64,000 bases of DNA from Porphyrobacter sp. IPPAS B-1204. Lineage in GTDB: Bacteria; Pseudomonadota; Alphaproteobacteria; Sphingomonadales; Sphingomonadaceae. The DNA lies in the NCBI GenBank assembly GCA_003724185.1, contig RHGM01000001.1:62001-126000 (forward strand). The letters are read 5' to 3'. Numbering within the stretch: the stretch's first letter is position 1; each line of letters starts with the position of its first letter. Under the pieces are notes generated by a model that saw only the letters and a program-made list of their open reading frames with translations, ran no database searches and was not told the origin of the DNA. The position numbers and the translations under genes were made by a program. Of the stretch, positions 12,286-20,693 are shown in pieces.

Positions 12286-13386
12286 TCATACATTGAATTT
12301 GAACAGCAGCACGTCACCGTCCTGCACCACGTATTCCTTGCCTTCCTGCCGTAGCTTGCCGGCTTCCTTGGCGCCCGCTTCGCCGCCCAGCGCGATGTAA
12401 TCTTCATAGGCAATCGTCTCGGCGCGGATGAAGCCGCGTTCGAAATCGCTGTGGATCTCGCCTGCTGCCTGCGGGGCCTTGGCGCCATCGGGGAAGGTCC
12501 AGGCGCGGGCTTCCTTGGGGCCGCAGGTGAAGAAGGTCTTGAGGCCGAGCAGCTTGTACCCGGCGCGGATCACGCGGGCGAGGCCGCTTTCGGCAAGGCC
12601 GAGCGCCTCCAGAAATTCTCCACGGTCTTCCACCGGCATGGCGACCAGTTCGGCCTCGATCGCGGCGGAGACGACCACGGCCTGCGCGCCTTCAGCGGCG
12701 GCCTTGGCAAACACCTTGGCCGACAGTTCATTGCCCTCGGCCGCGTCTTCCTCGGCGACGTTGCAGACATAGAGCACCGGCTTGGCGGTGAGCAGCTGCG
12801 CCTGCTTGAACAGGCGGGCTTCTTCTTCATCGGCGGGCACAGTCAGGCGCGCAGGCTTGCCTTCGCGCAGCAGTTCCAGCGCCTGGCCGAGGACGCTCGC
12901 CATCGCCTTGCCTTCCTTGTCGCCCGCTGCGCCGCGCTTGGCGGCGGCCGGCACGCGCTTTTCAAGGCTTTCGAGGTCCGACAGCATCAGCTCCGTCTCG
13001 ACCACTTCGGCGTCCGCAATTGGATCGACCTTGTTGGCGACGTGCTGGATATCGTCATCCTCGAAACAGCGCAGAACGTGGACGATGGCATCGACCTCGC
13101 GGATGTTGCCGAGGAACTGGTTGCCGAGGCCTTCGCCCTTGCTCGCACCCTTCACCAGACCTGCAATGTCGACGAAGCCGAGCTGCGTTTCGATGATCTT
13201 CGCGCTCTTGCCGATGGCCGCGATCTTCTGGAGCCGTTCGTCCGGAACCGCGACCTGACCCACGTTCGGCTCGATGGTGCAGAAGGGATAATTGGCCGCC
13301 TGTGCTGCCTGCGTCTCGGTCAGAGCATTGAACAGAGTGGACTTGCCCACGTTGGGCAGGCCGACGATCCCGCAACGGAAACCCAT
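12286..13386 (-). CDS. ychF: Redox-regulated ribosome-binding ATPase YchF
   Basis: Universally conserved Obg-family P-loop protein that hydrolyses ATP and binds ribosomes. Its 366 residues match the family length. Motifs are GLPNVGKSTLFNAL (G1/P-loop), DIAGLVKGASKGEGLGN (G3 and switch), NVAEED replacing the usual NKxD, and a C-terminal TGS-like domain with ALGGEAGAKEAGKLRQEGK and YVVQDGDVLLFKFNV. The start MGFRCGIVGLPNVGKS is canonical. Confidence 0.98.
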   Translation of the reverse strand: MGFRCGIVGLPNVGKSTLFNALTETQAAQAANYPFCTIEPNVGQVAVPDERLQKIAAIGKSAKIIETQLGFVDIAGLVKGASKGEGLGNQFLGNIREVDAIVHVLRCFEDDDIQHVANKVDPIADAEVVETELMLSDLESLEKRVPAAAKRGAAGDKEGKAMASVLGQALELLREGKPARLTVPADEEEARLFKQAQLLTAKPVLYVCNVAEEDAAEGNELSAKVFAKAAAEGAQAVVVSAAIEAELVAMPVEDRGEFLEALGLAESGLARVIRAGYKLLGLKTFFTCGPKEARAWTFPDGAKAPQAAGEIHSDFERGFIRAETIAYEDYIALGGEAGAKEAGKLRQEGKEYVVQDGDVLLFKFNV

Positions 13387-13453
13387 GATGTGTTCTCTTG
13401 GTTATCTGGAAAGGGCTGGCCCTTAGCGGGCGCGCCCGCGGATGGCTAGAGCC

Positions 13454-14446
13454 TCACCGTGCATGCACCGCGCGGATCAATGGGCCTGCGCGTGAATTGC
13501 CCAGCCATTCGGTCTGCACCCTTGCGGTCACTTCGTTGATGGGCACTTGCGGCTTGTTGCCGGGCGACACCGGAAGGCGCAGCGGGCGGGTGCCGGGGGG
13601 CTGCGCGATCAGGCCCGCGATGGCCCGCGCCACGTCCATCGGATCATTGCTGCGGCCCGATCCGTCCTCTCTGCCCATCGCGGCGACCTGGCTAGGATAG
13701 CCTTCGGAATGCACCGCCATCGATCGCTCTTTCAAGGCGGCGGAGTAGATGTTGCGGTTGACCCAGACCTTGGTGGGATAACCGCCCGGTTCGATGATGC
13801 TGACATCGATCTGGTGCGGCACCAGTTCATAGGCGAGCTGTTCGCTCATCGCTTCCAGCGCGAATTTCGTGGCCGAGTAATGGCCGGAATAGGGCGCGAT
13901 GACGCGGCCAAGCTGGCTCGATATCTGGATGATCTGCCCGCCGCCCTTGCCGCGCATCCCCGGCAGCACGGCGCGGGCCATGCGGTGTGGTCCGAACACA
14001 TTGGTGTCGAAAATCAGGCGGGTGGCTTCCATGTCCTGCACTTCGACAGGCGAGGTGATGCCGATCCCGGCATTGTTCACGAGCACATCAATCGGCCCGC
14101 CATTGATCCGCTCGGCTTCCTTCACCGCAGCATTGACCTGCTGAAGATCCGTCACATCGAGGACGATCACATGAAGATCGAGGCTTTCGGCCAGCGCCAG
14201 TGCCGCCAATTCGTCGGCCTCTGGGCGGGGAAGCCCGCGCATTGTCGCAAAGACCCTCGCGCCCTGGCGTGCCAGCAGTTCAGCGGACAGCCTGCCGAAG
14301 CCGGACGAGCAGCCGGTGATCAGCACGCTCTTGCCCTTGAAGTTGAGCTGGGGCGTGTAAACGGGTTCGGCCGACTGGGCGCGCTGGGCGGCGAGTGCTG
14401 CGGTGGCTGCGGCTCCGGCGAGCAGGGCGCGGCGATCGAGGCTCAT
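13454..14446 (-). CDS. SDR-family oxidoreductase with Tat-type signal
   Basis: Short-chain dehydrogenase/reductase, NAD(P)-dependent, substrate unknown. The first 26 residues look like a twin-arginine signal (MSLDRRALLAGAAATAALAA), unusual for an SDR and suggesting export with its cofactor bound. The Rossmann domain starts at about residue 38: TGCSSGFG (TGxxxGxG), VLDVTD, NNAGIGIT, catalytic ISSQLGR Ser, and YSATKFALEAMSEQLA (YxxxK). The 330-aa length is the usual SDR core plus the signal and a C-terminal extension with a substrate-loop insertion. A transcription unit of its own, between ychF and the small kinase gene. Confidence 0.88.
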   Translation of the reverse strand: MSLDRRALLAGAAATAALAAQRAQSAEPVYTPQLNFKGKSVLITGCSSGFGRLSAELLARQGARVFATMRGLPRPEADELAALALAESLDLHVIVLDVTDLQQVNAAVKEAERINGGPIDVLVNNAGIGITSPVEVQDMEATRLIFDTNVFGPHRMARAVLPGMRGKGGGQIIQISSQLGRVIAPYSGHYSATKFALEAMSEQLAYELVPHQIDVSIIEPGGYPTKVWVNRNIYSAALKERSMAVHSEGYPSQVAAMGREDGSGRSNDPMDVARAIAGLIAQPPGTRPLRLPVSPGNKPQVPINEVTARVQTEWLGNSRAGPLIRAVHAR

Positions 14447-14476
14447 GGGGCGGGGTATCCTCGGCTGTTGGCAGGG

Positions 14477-14983
14477 TCAGGCAAGACTATTGGCTTTGCG
14501 CCAATCTGCAAGCGCGGCAGGGCTGACAAGGCGTACGAGGTTGCCCTTGTACCCGGCGAGCTTGGCTTCGGTGCGCACCCGCGGGCCAGAATTCCAGTTC
14601 ATCACATACCAGAAGAATGCCGCATCAAACCGTTCCGGGCAGCCTTCGGGCATATCGGGCCGCGAGCGCCCGCGGTTGGACCGGATGCGCTTGACCAGCC
14701 GCCACAGGCACAGGCGGATCGGGAAATCGAGATAGATGACGGTGTCAGCGCGTTCGAGCCGCGGGGCCAGCGTGCTGCCGAAATTGCCCTCGATCAGCCA
14801 TTGATCTTGCGCCACCACTTCGGCCAGCCGGGCGTTGAGTTCGGCTTTCTCCGTCTCGACCCAGCCCGCCTGCCAGCCCAGTTGGTCCATATGGACAAGC
14901 GGCAGGCCCATGCGCGGCGCAAGTTCGCGGGCGAGGGTGCTCTTGCCCGAACCGCAGGGGCCGATGATCAGGACGCGCTTCAT
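14477..14983 (-). CDS. Small P-loop kinase of the adenylate-kinase / FlaR-like group
   Basis: Probable nucleotide-dependent kinase; the acceptor is unknown. The 168-aa protein opens with a Walker A motif, IIGPCGSGKSTLARELA, followed by the HMDQLGWQAGWVE substrate region. A basic lid-like helix, LWRLVKRIRSNRGRSRPDMP, and FDAAFFWYVMNWN are typical of proteins often labelled 'DNA topology modulation protein FlaR' or 'adenylate kinase-like'; that name should not be read as function. Its ATG overlaps by 4 nt the stop of the PH-like gene upstream. Confidence 0.8.
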   Translation of the reverse strand: MKRVLIIGPCGSGKSTLARELAPRMGLPLVHMDQLGWQAGWVETEKAELNARLAEVVAQDQWLIEGNFGSTLAPRLERADTVIYLDFPIRLCLWRLVKRIRSNRGRSRPDMPEGCPERFDAAFFWYVMNWNSGPRVRTEAKLAGYKGNLVRLVSPAALADWRKANSLA

Positions 14984-15495
14984 GGGGGGCTCGCTTCAGT
15001 CTGCTGGCGCGCCAGCGCCTCGCGCCGCTTGCGTTTGAGGTAAGCGGTCAGTTCTGTCGGGCCTTTCTCCATGGGGGCGGGGATCTGATAGCCCGCAATC
15101 CACAAGCGATGCCAGTGGCGGCGGGGCAGGCGCGATCCATCGACTTCGATCAGCACGTGAGAACCGATGCTCTTGGGGTTATGACGTTTCGATATCCGTG
15201 TGATCTCCTCCCAGCTTATGTCATGGGTCCAGAGATTGCCGACCAGACGCAGGGAACTGCTTTCGATTTCCAGACGGTAGGTGAACAGCACGTTCAGCAT
15301 CAGGACTCCGGCCAATAGGGAAACACCCGCGCCAGCCATGAGGATCGGAGCCTTCCACCACCCGCCTGGATCATCCAGCAGATCAATTCCCGCCGATCCC
15401 ATGACAACGCCGATTGGTGGAAGGAACAGCAGTGGCAGGATAAAGAGCAGATGCCCCCACCAGCGCATCCGGATGATGGTCACCTTCCCGCTCAC
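14980..15495 (-). CDS. Membrane protein with PH-like C-terminal domain
   Basis: Function unknown. Two hydrophobic segments (about residues 12-35 and 48-70) are followed by a cytoplasmic domain whose pattern (YRLEIESSSLRLVGNLWTHDISWEEITRI) resembles the bacterial PH-like membrane proteins. The C-terminus is basic (KRKRREALARQQ). It sits between pth (3 nt upstream) and the kinase gene (4-nt overlap), so all three are probably one transcript. Confidence 0.65.
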   Translation of the reverse strand: MSGKVTIIRMRWWGHLLFILPLLFLPPIGVVMGSAGIDLLDDPGGWWKAPILMAGAGVSLLAGVLMLNVLFTYRLEIESSSLRLVGNLWTHDISWEEITRISKRHNPKSIGSHVLIEVDGSRLPRRHWHRLWIAGYQIPAPMEKGPTELTAYLKRKRREALARQQTEASPP

Positions 15496-15498
15496 GCC

Positions 15499-16068
15499 TC
15501 AGCCCTGCATCCTCAGCGCGACATCATTCATGAAGCGCACATCATCGCCCTTCGCCAGCCACTCCGCCTCTGCGCCAATCGCGCCGAGCATCGCGATCAG
15601 ATCATCCTGTTCGTCCTTGGCGAAATTGCCGAGCACGTGGCCGGTGACGCGGTCCTTGTGCCCCGGATGGCCGATGCCGAGCCGGATGCGGCGGAATTCC
15701 GCGCCCAGATGCTGGTCGATTGATCTCAGGCCGTTGTGTCCGGCATGGCCGCCACCCTGCTTCACCTTGACCTTGAAGGGGGCCAGATCAAGCTCGTCAT
15801 GGAGCACGGTCAGGGCGTCCGTGCCCAGCTTGTAGAACCGCAGCGCCTCTCCCACGGCGCGGCCGCTTTCGTTCATGAAGGTGGCGGGCTTGAGCAGCAG
15901 CACCTTGTGCGTGCCGATCCGGCCTTCCTGCACCCAGCCCTGGAACTTGGTCTGCACCGGGCCGAAGCCGTGCATGTCCGCGATCACGTCCAGCGCCATG
16001 AAGCCGACATTGTGCCGGTGGAGCGCATAGCGCGGTCCGGGATTTCCGAGGCCGACCCAGATCTGCAT
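15499..16068 (-). CDS. pth: Peptidyl-tRNA hydrolase
   Basis: Recycles peptidyl-tRNAs released from stalled ribosomes. The 189-aa protein has the classical start MQIWVGLGNPGPRYALHRHN, where the HN pair contains the catalytic histidine. Further conserved blocks are LLKPATFMNESGRAVGEAL, VLHDELDLAPFKVKVK and GGGHAGHNGLRSI. It lies 95 bp downstream of rplY, as in many alphaproteobacteria, but a strong terminator separates the two, so pth probably has its own promoter or depends on readthrough. Confidence 0.97.
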   Translation of the reverse strand: MQIWVGLGNPGPRYALHRHNVGFMALDVIADMHGFGPVQTKFQGWVQEGRIGTHKVLLLKPATFMNESGRAVGEALRFYKLGTDALTVLHDELDLAPFKVKVKQGGGHAGHNGLRSIDQHLGAEFRRIRLGIGHPGHKDRVTGHVLGNFAKDEQDDLIAMLGAIGAEAEWLAKGDDVRFMNDVALRMQG

Positions 16069-16103
16069 GGCGTTTTTCCTAGCTGCGGTTCACACAAAAC
16101 GAA

Positions 16104-16135
16104 ACGCCGGACTTCCCATGAAGGAAGCCCGGCGT
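16104..16135 (-). terminator. Rho-independent terminator of rplY
   Basis: 13-bp stem with 6-nt loop: ACGCCGGACTTCC (16104-16116) against GGAAGCCCGGCGT (16123-16135). In leftward RNA the single difference becomes a G-U pair. The stem is followed by TTTCGTTTTGTG. It lies 28 nt after the rplY stop. Confidence 0.85.
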
Positions 16136-16162
16136 CCGTAAGCCGTAACCGGCGCAGATGCC

Positions 16163-16774
16163 TTATTCGGCGTCGGCGGTGGTGGTGTCGCCTTCGCTGC
16201 TCTTGAGCGCCGAGGGGGCGACAAGCGTGGCGATGGTGAAGTCGCGATCGGTGATCACGCTCTTCAGGCCCTTGGGCAGAGTCACTTCGCTGATGTGGAT
16301 CGCGTCGCCCACATCCTTGCCGGTGACATCGATTTCGATTTCATCGGGGATGTCGGCATTGGGGCACAGCAGTTCGAGTTCGTGACGCACGATGTTCAGA
16401 ACGCCGCCCTTCTTGAGGCCAGGCGAAGCGTCTTCGTTGACGAACACCACCGGCACCTGCACTTCAACCATGCTGTCGCCGGTCATGCGCAGAAAATCGA
16501 CGTGCAGCGGACGGTCGGTCACCGGGTGGAACGCCACATCCTTGGGCAGGGTGCGAATGGTCTTGCCACCGATCTCGATGTTGACGATCGAGTTCATGAA
16601 GTGGCCGGTGTTCAGCAGACGCACCAGTTCCTTCTGCTCGACGTGGATCATGGTGGGTTCTTCCTTGCCGCCATAAATGACAGCAGGAGTCCGACCTTCG
16701 CGGCGAATTGCACGGGAGGCTCCCTTGCCAGCCCGTTCGCGCGCTTCAGCCGGCAGGTTCAGAGCTTCGCTCAT
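16163..16774 (-). CDS. rplY: 50S ribosomal protein L25/general stress protein Ctc
   Basis: Binds 5S rRNA in the large subunit. At 203 aa this is the long TL5/Ctc form: an N-terminal L25 domain (residues 1-95, with [20 protein letters not shown] and VIYGGKEEP) and a C-terminal beta domain (about 100-190, [19 protein letters not shown]). An acidic Ser/Thr-rich tail ends the protein. Followed by a clear terminator. Confidence 0.96.
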   Translation of the reverse strand: MSEALNLPAEARERAGKGASRAIRREGRTPAVIYGGKEEPTMIHVEQKELVRLLNTGHFMNSIVNIEIGGKTIRTLPKDVAFHPVTDRPLHVDFLRMTGDSMVEVQVPVVFVNEDASPGLKKGGVLNIVRHELELLCPNADIPDEIEIDVTGKDVGDAIHISEVTLPKGLKSVITDRDFTIATLVAPSALKSSEGDTTTADAE

Positions 16775-16906
16775 AATCGTGCCTTTCGAATGCGTGTTTG
16801 AAAAATAGTCTCAACGGCGCGACCGCCTCCAGGGATGTCCGGAAGCGCCGAAGCGCGGGCCCTTAGAGAGAGATGCCCGTTTTGGCAACCGGTTTAGGTT
16901 GGCGGT

Positions 16907-17833
16907 TCAGCGGAGCCGCCGGACACGGTACCCTTGCGCCTTCAACAGCGCGGGCAGACCTTCGGGGCCGACCAGATGGGCCGCGCCCACCGCGATCAGG
17001 GGGCGGGGTGCCTCTGCCAGTAACGGCGGCAGGACAGCAGCCCAGCGGCGATTGCGGCCCACCAGCAGCGCTTCGCGCAGGACCGGATCAGCCAGAAACC
17101 CTTCGCGGGTTGCCTGTTCAATGGTCTCCGCATTGCCCGCCAGCCATGCGCGCTGCAACCGTTCGGGATCACGGCGAGTGTTCTCGTTTTCCCGCACCAC
17201 GGCAGCCAGCATGCTGCGCTGGGCCGTTTCGGGCAGGCGGTCGAAGATCGAAAGCTGGCCGCGCAGGCCTTCAAGTTCGCGGATCGGGCGGCGCGAGAAA
17301 TAGTTGATCATCGCGCGGTCCACGCCGTTGATCGAGTTGCCCGGCGCGTCAATCCCGGCAAGGATGATCGCCAGAGCCCATGTTTCGTGGGTGGAGAAAT
17401 CCATCCCCTCCATGCCCGCGCGATTGATCATTGCGGCGAGCTTTGGGCGAAGATCGGCAGGCACACGTTCTTCCAGAGGGGGCTGGCCTGCGGTAGCCGC
17501 AAGCTCGGCCAGGACTTGTCCCCGTGTGGCTGAATCCTCCAGCCTGACTTCCACCACCAGCAGATCGGCGTCCCCAATGGCACCGAAGATCGCGGGGGTT
17601 TGCCAGCGCGTGCCATTGGGGAGGGCATGGATGGTGCCAAGCATCCAGCCCTCCACCGCGCCATCGGCGTTGGCGATTTCGTAGAGCAGCGGGTTGGGAG
17701 GTGGCCCGTCCGCTCCGGCCTCACCGGGTGCATCGCTGCAACCGGCGAGGAGAAGGAGGAGTATGGAGGCCAGCCATGCGGCAACGGCGCAGCGCACCGC
17801 GCCTGCCATGCCAGCCTCCCGACGTGCGATCAT
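16907..17833 (-). CDS. TraB/GumN-family lipoprotein, copy 1
   Basis: Member of the TraB/GumN (Tiki-like) family; some relatives are metalloproteases, but the bacterial role is unknown. The 308-aa protein has a hydrophobic N-terminus with lipobox LLLAGC at about residue 32. Family motifs follow: WMLGTIHALPNG (GxxH), VVEVRLEDSA, and the C-terminal IAVGAAHLVGPEGLPALL with the second conserved H. It follows the second paralogue after 15 nt, and the two share topology but are strongly diverged, which suggests an old tandem duplication. Confidence 0.88.
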   Translation of the reverse strand: MIARREAGMAGAVRCAVAAWLASILLLLLAGCSDAPGEAGADGPPPNPLLYEIANADGAVEGWMLGTIHALPNGTRWQTPAIFGAIGDADLLVVEVRLEDSATRGQVLAELAATAGQPPLEERVPADLRPKLAAMINRAGMEGMDFSTHETWALAIILAGIDAPGNSINGVDRAMINYFSRRPIRELEGLRGQLSIFDRLPETAQRSMLAAVVRENENTRRDPERLQRAWLAGNAETIEQATREGFLADPVLREALLVGRNRRWAAVLPPLLAEAPRPLIAVGAAHLVGPEGLPALLKAQGYRVRRLR

Positions 17834-17848
17834 GACCGCGGCGCCCGC

Positions 17849-18745
17849 TTACTTGACGCGGGTGACGGTGATGCCCTTTTCGGCGAGGTAATCCTGCACG
17901 CTCTTGGCGCCGGCAAGATGGCCTGCACCCACGGCAATGAACACCGTGCCGGGCTCGTCGAGGCGGGTGTCGATCCACTCTGCCCAATTGGCATTGCGGC
18001 TGTAGAGCAGGGCTTCGGCCACGGCGGGATCTGTCATGCCTTCGTTCATCACGGCAGCGAGGCTGTCGGCATCGCCCTTGACCCATTCCGCTACCATCCG
18101 GTCAAGCATGGGGGCCGCCTTGTCGATCCCGTCAGCGGCTTCGAGCATGAACTTGACCTGCGCTTCCTGGTCCATCCCGTCAAAAATGCCGAGCTGGAAT
18201 TCGATGGTTTCCAGCGCGCCGGTTGCCTTTCCGGGCACTTTGCCAAGCAGAACCTTCTCGACACCGGCATCGGGCGAATAGCCCTGCTGCATCAGCGGCA
18301 ACACCGTGAAGGTCAGGCCCGCCATCCACGGCTTCAAAGTGTCGAAAGCTTCGACCGGAATGCCGATCTTGCCCATCGCGGCGGTGAAGGTGGTGGTCTG
18401 GTCTGCATTGAGCATGCCGCGCAAGGTGGTGCCGGCCGGGAGCATGCCCTTCTGCATGGTCAGCTCCTGCATGGCCGCATCGGCGCTGGGGTCCATCGGG
18501 ATTTCGGTCACGATGATGTCGGAGCTTTGCAGCGCGGTGTCGATCGTGGTGTCATACCATTCGACCTCTTTCGGCAGCACGTGGACAGTGCCGAACAGAT
18601 AGATCGTGGTGTCTTCGTCAGCGACCTTCCAAAGGGCAGGGCCAGGCGCGGCGGCGGGCGCAGCGTGATCATCGGCCAGCGCCGGGTTGGCAGCCAGCAG
18701 CGCGAAGGGGGCGGCGGTCACAGCAAGCAGTTTGGCAAGTTTCAT
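17849..18745 (-). CDS. TraB/GumN-family secreted protein, copy 2
   Basis: Second tandem TraB/GumN protein (298 aa), upstream in the same operon. A cleavable signal peptide (MKLAKLLAVTAAPFALLAAN PALA type) without lipobox cysteine predicts a soluble periplasmic form, unlike its lipid-anchored neighbour. Motifs are IYLFGTVHVLPKEVEWYD (GxxH), VTEIPMDP and FIAVGAGHLAGAKSVQDYL. If both are active, one would act free and one at the membrane. Function unknown. Confidence 0.88.
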   Translation of the reverse strand: MKLAKLLAVTAAPFALLAANPALADDHAAPAAAPGPALWKVADEDTTIYLFGTVHVLPKEVEWYDTTIDTALQSSDIIVTEIPMDPSADAAMQELTMQKGMLPAGTTLRGMLNADQTTTFTAAMGKIGIPVEAFDTLKPWMAGLTFTVLPLMQQGYSPDAGVEKVLLGKVPGKATGALETIEFQLGIFDGMDQEAQVKFMLEAADGIDKAAPMLDRMVAEWVKGDADSLAAVMNEGMTDPAVAEALLYSRNANWAEWIDTRLDEPGTVFIAVGAGHLAGAKSVQDYLAEKGITVTRVK

Positions 18746-18803
18746 CGTGATTTCCTTTTAGAGGGAAGGGGTTGGAGGTAAACTGGTGGCAGGTAAAGGA
18801 CGT

Positions 18804-19451
18804 TCAAAGGTAGCGTTGGCGGAACCAGACGATGATCCAGAGCAAGCTCACTCCCAGCAAAACCAGGATCGTGTCTGGCGCGGGAAGCCAGCCTGCCCGG
18901 TTGGCGATCCACCATGCAGGGGTAATGAAGATGTAGGCATGGACAGCAACCAAAGCGCCATCGCGGTATGCGTCGGCCTCGTGCTCGTCGATTTTCTGGT
19001 ACCACAGCCACGTAAACACCGGGCCGATGATGATCCAAACCGCGATTGCCAACACTGCGACACCGGGGCTGACAGGTTCATTCGAGAAGAGACTTTCTGA
19101 GCCGCCCGCGATGCCGATCACCAGCCCCACCACGACGCTGGCAATCACCGCCGTGGTGAAAATCTTCCGCGCGCTGCGCACCCGCGGTCCGATCGGACCA
19201 TCCACGCCGCGCGGCCACAGGCGCCACATCCCATATGCCAATGCAGCGCCAGTCAATACCATCGCGCCGATAATCAGAGCATCGACCAGGCGCGGAGCGC
19301 CGTGCTCAAACACGACGCTGGCGTAGCCCGCAATCACCCCCACAAGGAAGATGAGCACGATACCCCCGCCGATGCCGATCAGCGCCCGCCTGAGGAGCAC
19401 CGCGCCATCAGACAGTTCTTCGGGCAAATCGTCGAGATCAGGCTTCATCAT
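18804..19451 (-). CDS. Multi-pass membrane protein of the membrane/HTH array (member A)
   Basis: Unknown function. 215 residues with about six hydrophobic segments. The loop before the last pair contains KIDEHEADAYRDGALVAVHA, an aromatic/acidic motif resembling the DE[FY]xxxLW motif of the four other membrane proteins in this cluster. The start overlaps the end of HTH gene 1 by about 14 nt, which fixes co-transcription. The ATG at 19451 or 19448 is chosen because the frame further upstream reads through the HTH gene. It is the last gene of the operon that runs from 21564. Confidence 0.7.
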   Translation of the reverse strand: MMKPDLDDLPEELSDGAVLLRRALIGIGGGIVLIFLVGVIAGYASVVFEHGAPRLVDALIIGAMVLTGAALAYGMWRLWPRGVDGPIGPRVRSARKIFTTAVIASVVVGLVIGIAGGSESLFSNEPVSPGVAVLAIAVWIIIGPVFTWLWYQKIDEHEADAYRDGALVAVHAYIFITPAWWIANRAGWLPAPDTILVLLGVSLLWIIVWFRQRYL

Positions 19452-19632
19452 CGAAAATCTCCTCGATGCGCATGTCGAACAGGCGGGCAATCCGGAAGGC
19501 GAGGGGGAGGGAGGGGTCGTGCTTGCCGGTCTCGATGGCGTTCACCGCCTGACGCGACACGTCGAGCCGCCCGGCCAGTTCGGCCTGGCTCCAGTCGCGT
19601 TCGGCGCGCAGGACTTTGAGGCGGTTTTTCAT
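19438..19632 (-). CDS. Small XRE-type HTH regulator (HTH-1)
   Basis: A 64-residue single-domain DNA-binding protein of the group often found beside small membrane proteins. The HTH is SQAELAGRLDVSRQAVNAIE, followed by the dimerisation tail LAFRIARLFDMRIEEIFDDE, so this copy is complete. The ATG at 19632 overlaps the stop of the membrane gene upstream by 4 nt. Codons 1-36 are nearly identical in DNA to HTH-2 at 20195-20304 (109 of 110 bp), pointing to recent duplication or gene conversion. Proposed role: autoregulation of the array. Confidence 0.88.
   Translation of the reverse strand: MKNRLKVLRAERDWSQAELAGRLDVSRQAVNAIETGKHDPSLPLAFRIARLFDMRIEEIFDDEA
19522..19631. repeat. 110-bp direct repeat, copy 1 (HTH-1)
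   Basis: Matches 20195-20304 base for base except one C/G difference (109/110). It covers the first 36 codons of HTH-1. Outside it the resemblance drops sharply on the HTH C-terminal side. On the other side only a short similarity (CCGCCAGCGG) remains. Confidence 0.9.
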
Positions 19633-20144
19633 GACCGGGCCCGCCAGCGGTGCCATTGGAAAACGAACACGAACACTGACATCGTCAATGACCAATACTT
19701 GCCGACCGTTTCGATGGTGCCGAGAAAACGTGTCACGTCTTCCAGCTTCAGCCCTTCCTCTGCCAAAGCGTCCTCAGCGAGATAGCTATCGAACGGGGAT
19801 GGCAATTCCGGCGCCAACGGCCAGAGTATCATCATGACGATCATGGCAAACGGCGGCAGGATTGCCATTGCTCGCAGCATGGTGCCAGCTGTCTTTTGCC
19901 ACAAGGCCTCGGCGAACTCATCGCGCAACGAGGTTGCCAAGATAATGGTCATGGACAATATGAAATTCAAAATCCCAAGCGACGTGAATAATGTTGAGAA
20001 CCGATTGTCAAGTGTCCGATCCCATGACTGATCCGCGACCGCCACGGTATAGTCATAAATGCCAACCACCAGCGAGATCAGGGTCAATGCAAGGCAAAGA
20101 TCAACCAATCGATAATAAAGGTTTGGGTTCGATTTACTTGGCAT
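19629..20144 (-). CDS. Small membrane protein of the array (member C)
   Basis: Unknown function. 171 residues with four hydrophobic segments. Between segments 2 and 3 lies SLRDEFAEALWQKT (about residues 72-85), the signature shared with members F and G. The protein ends FQWHRWRARS, similar to the ends of G (FQFLRWRDSR) and E (AWRRWRDR). The stop overlaps the HTH-1 start by 4 nt. The start lies 8 nt after the HTH-2 stop. Confidence 0.72.
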   Translation of the reverse strand: MPSKSNPNLYYRLVDLCLALTLISLVVGIYDYTVAVADQSWDRTLDNRFSTLFTSLGILNFILSMTIILATSLRDEFAEALWQKTAGTMLRAMAILPPFAMIVMMILWPLAPELPSPFDSYLAEDALAEEGLKLEDVTRFLGTIETVGKYWSLTMSVFVFVFQWHRWRARS

Positions 20145-20152
20145 GGCTTTCT

Positions 20153-20305
20153 TCAGCTTCCTGACACTGCGGATGGTTGGAGAGACGGGCCATACTTGCC
20201 GGTCTCGATGGCGTTGACCGCCTGACGCGACACGTCGAGCCGCCCGGCCAGTTCGGCCTGGCTCCAGTCGCGTTCGGCGCGCAGGACTTTGAGGCGGTTT
20301 TTCAC
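20153..20305 (-). pseudogene. Truncated XRE-type HTH (HTH-2)
   Basis: A second copy of the HTH gene, starting with GTG at 20305, 4 nt after the stop of membrane gene E. Residues 1-36 equal HTH-1, including the whole recognition helix SRQAVNAIETGK. The frame then changes to an unrelated end (YGPSLQPSAVSGS) and stops at residue 50. The missing part is the LAFRIARLFDMRIEEIF helix pair that normally completes the fold and dimer. It may be dead, or it may make a dominant-negative DNA-binding fragment. Note the GTG start against ATG in HTH-1. Confidence 0.75.
20195..20304. repeat. 110-bp direct repeat, copy 2 (HTH-2)
   Basis: Partner of 19522-19631, in the same orientation about 673 bp away. Repeats of this length and identity can recombine. 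A crossover would delete member C together with one HTH. Confidence 0.9.
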
Positions 20306-20309
20306 CGGT

Positions 20310-20693
20310 TCACCTGTCCCGCCAGCGGCGCCACGCAAGCGCCACGTGAAAGATCGTCGCGACGATCGCCAAGGTCCAACGCTGTTCGGGCACAGCATCC
20401 TTCAGGAACGGCACGAGCTCGCAGAACAAAACGATCCCGGCAAAGGCGAGAGCCCAGTTGGACGCAAACCCGATCTGGGCGCGGGCAAATTCATCGTGCG
20501 ACCAAGTGAACGCGAGCCCGATCAGGCTGCCCGCAGTGACGCCAGAACACAAAGGGGTCAGGATCGTGATGGGACCGAATTGCAGGGTCAGCAGCAGGCC
20601 CAGCGAGGCAGGAAGCCCGACCCACAGCACATTATACGCGAACGAACGATCATGCTCGTCAGGGGCGAAGGTCTTTTTCGGGTATGGCATCAT
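20310..20693 (-). CDS. Small membrane protein of the array (member E)
   Basis: Unknown function. 127 residues with four hydrophobic segments and a charged N-terminus (MPYPKKTFAPDEHDRS). The segment WSHDEFARAQIG (about residues 64-75) is a weakened version of the array motif: the Trp is replaced. The end AWRRWRDR matches members C and G. Its ATG overlaps the stop of member F (ATGA), and GGGAGTAGG lies upstream as a ribosome site. An upstream extension to 20885 in the same frame only reads through member F and is rejected. Confidence 0.68.
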   Translation of the reverse strand: MMPYPKKTFAPDEHDRSFAYNVLWVGLPASLGLLLTLQFGPITILTPLCSGVTAGSLIGLAFTWSHDEFARAQIGFASNWALAFAGIVLFCELVPFLKDAVPEQRWTLAIVATIFHVALAWRRWRDR

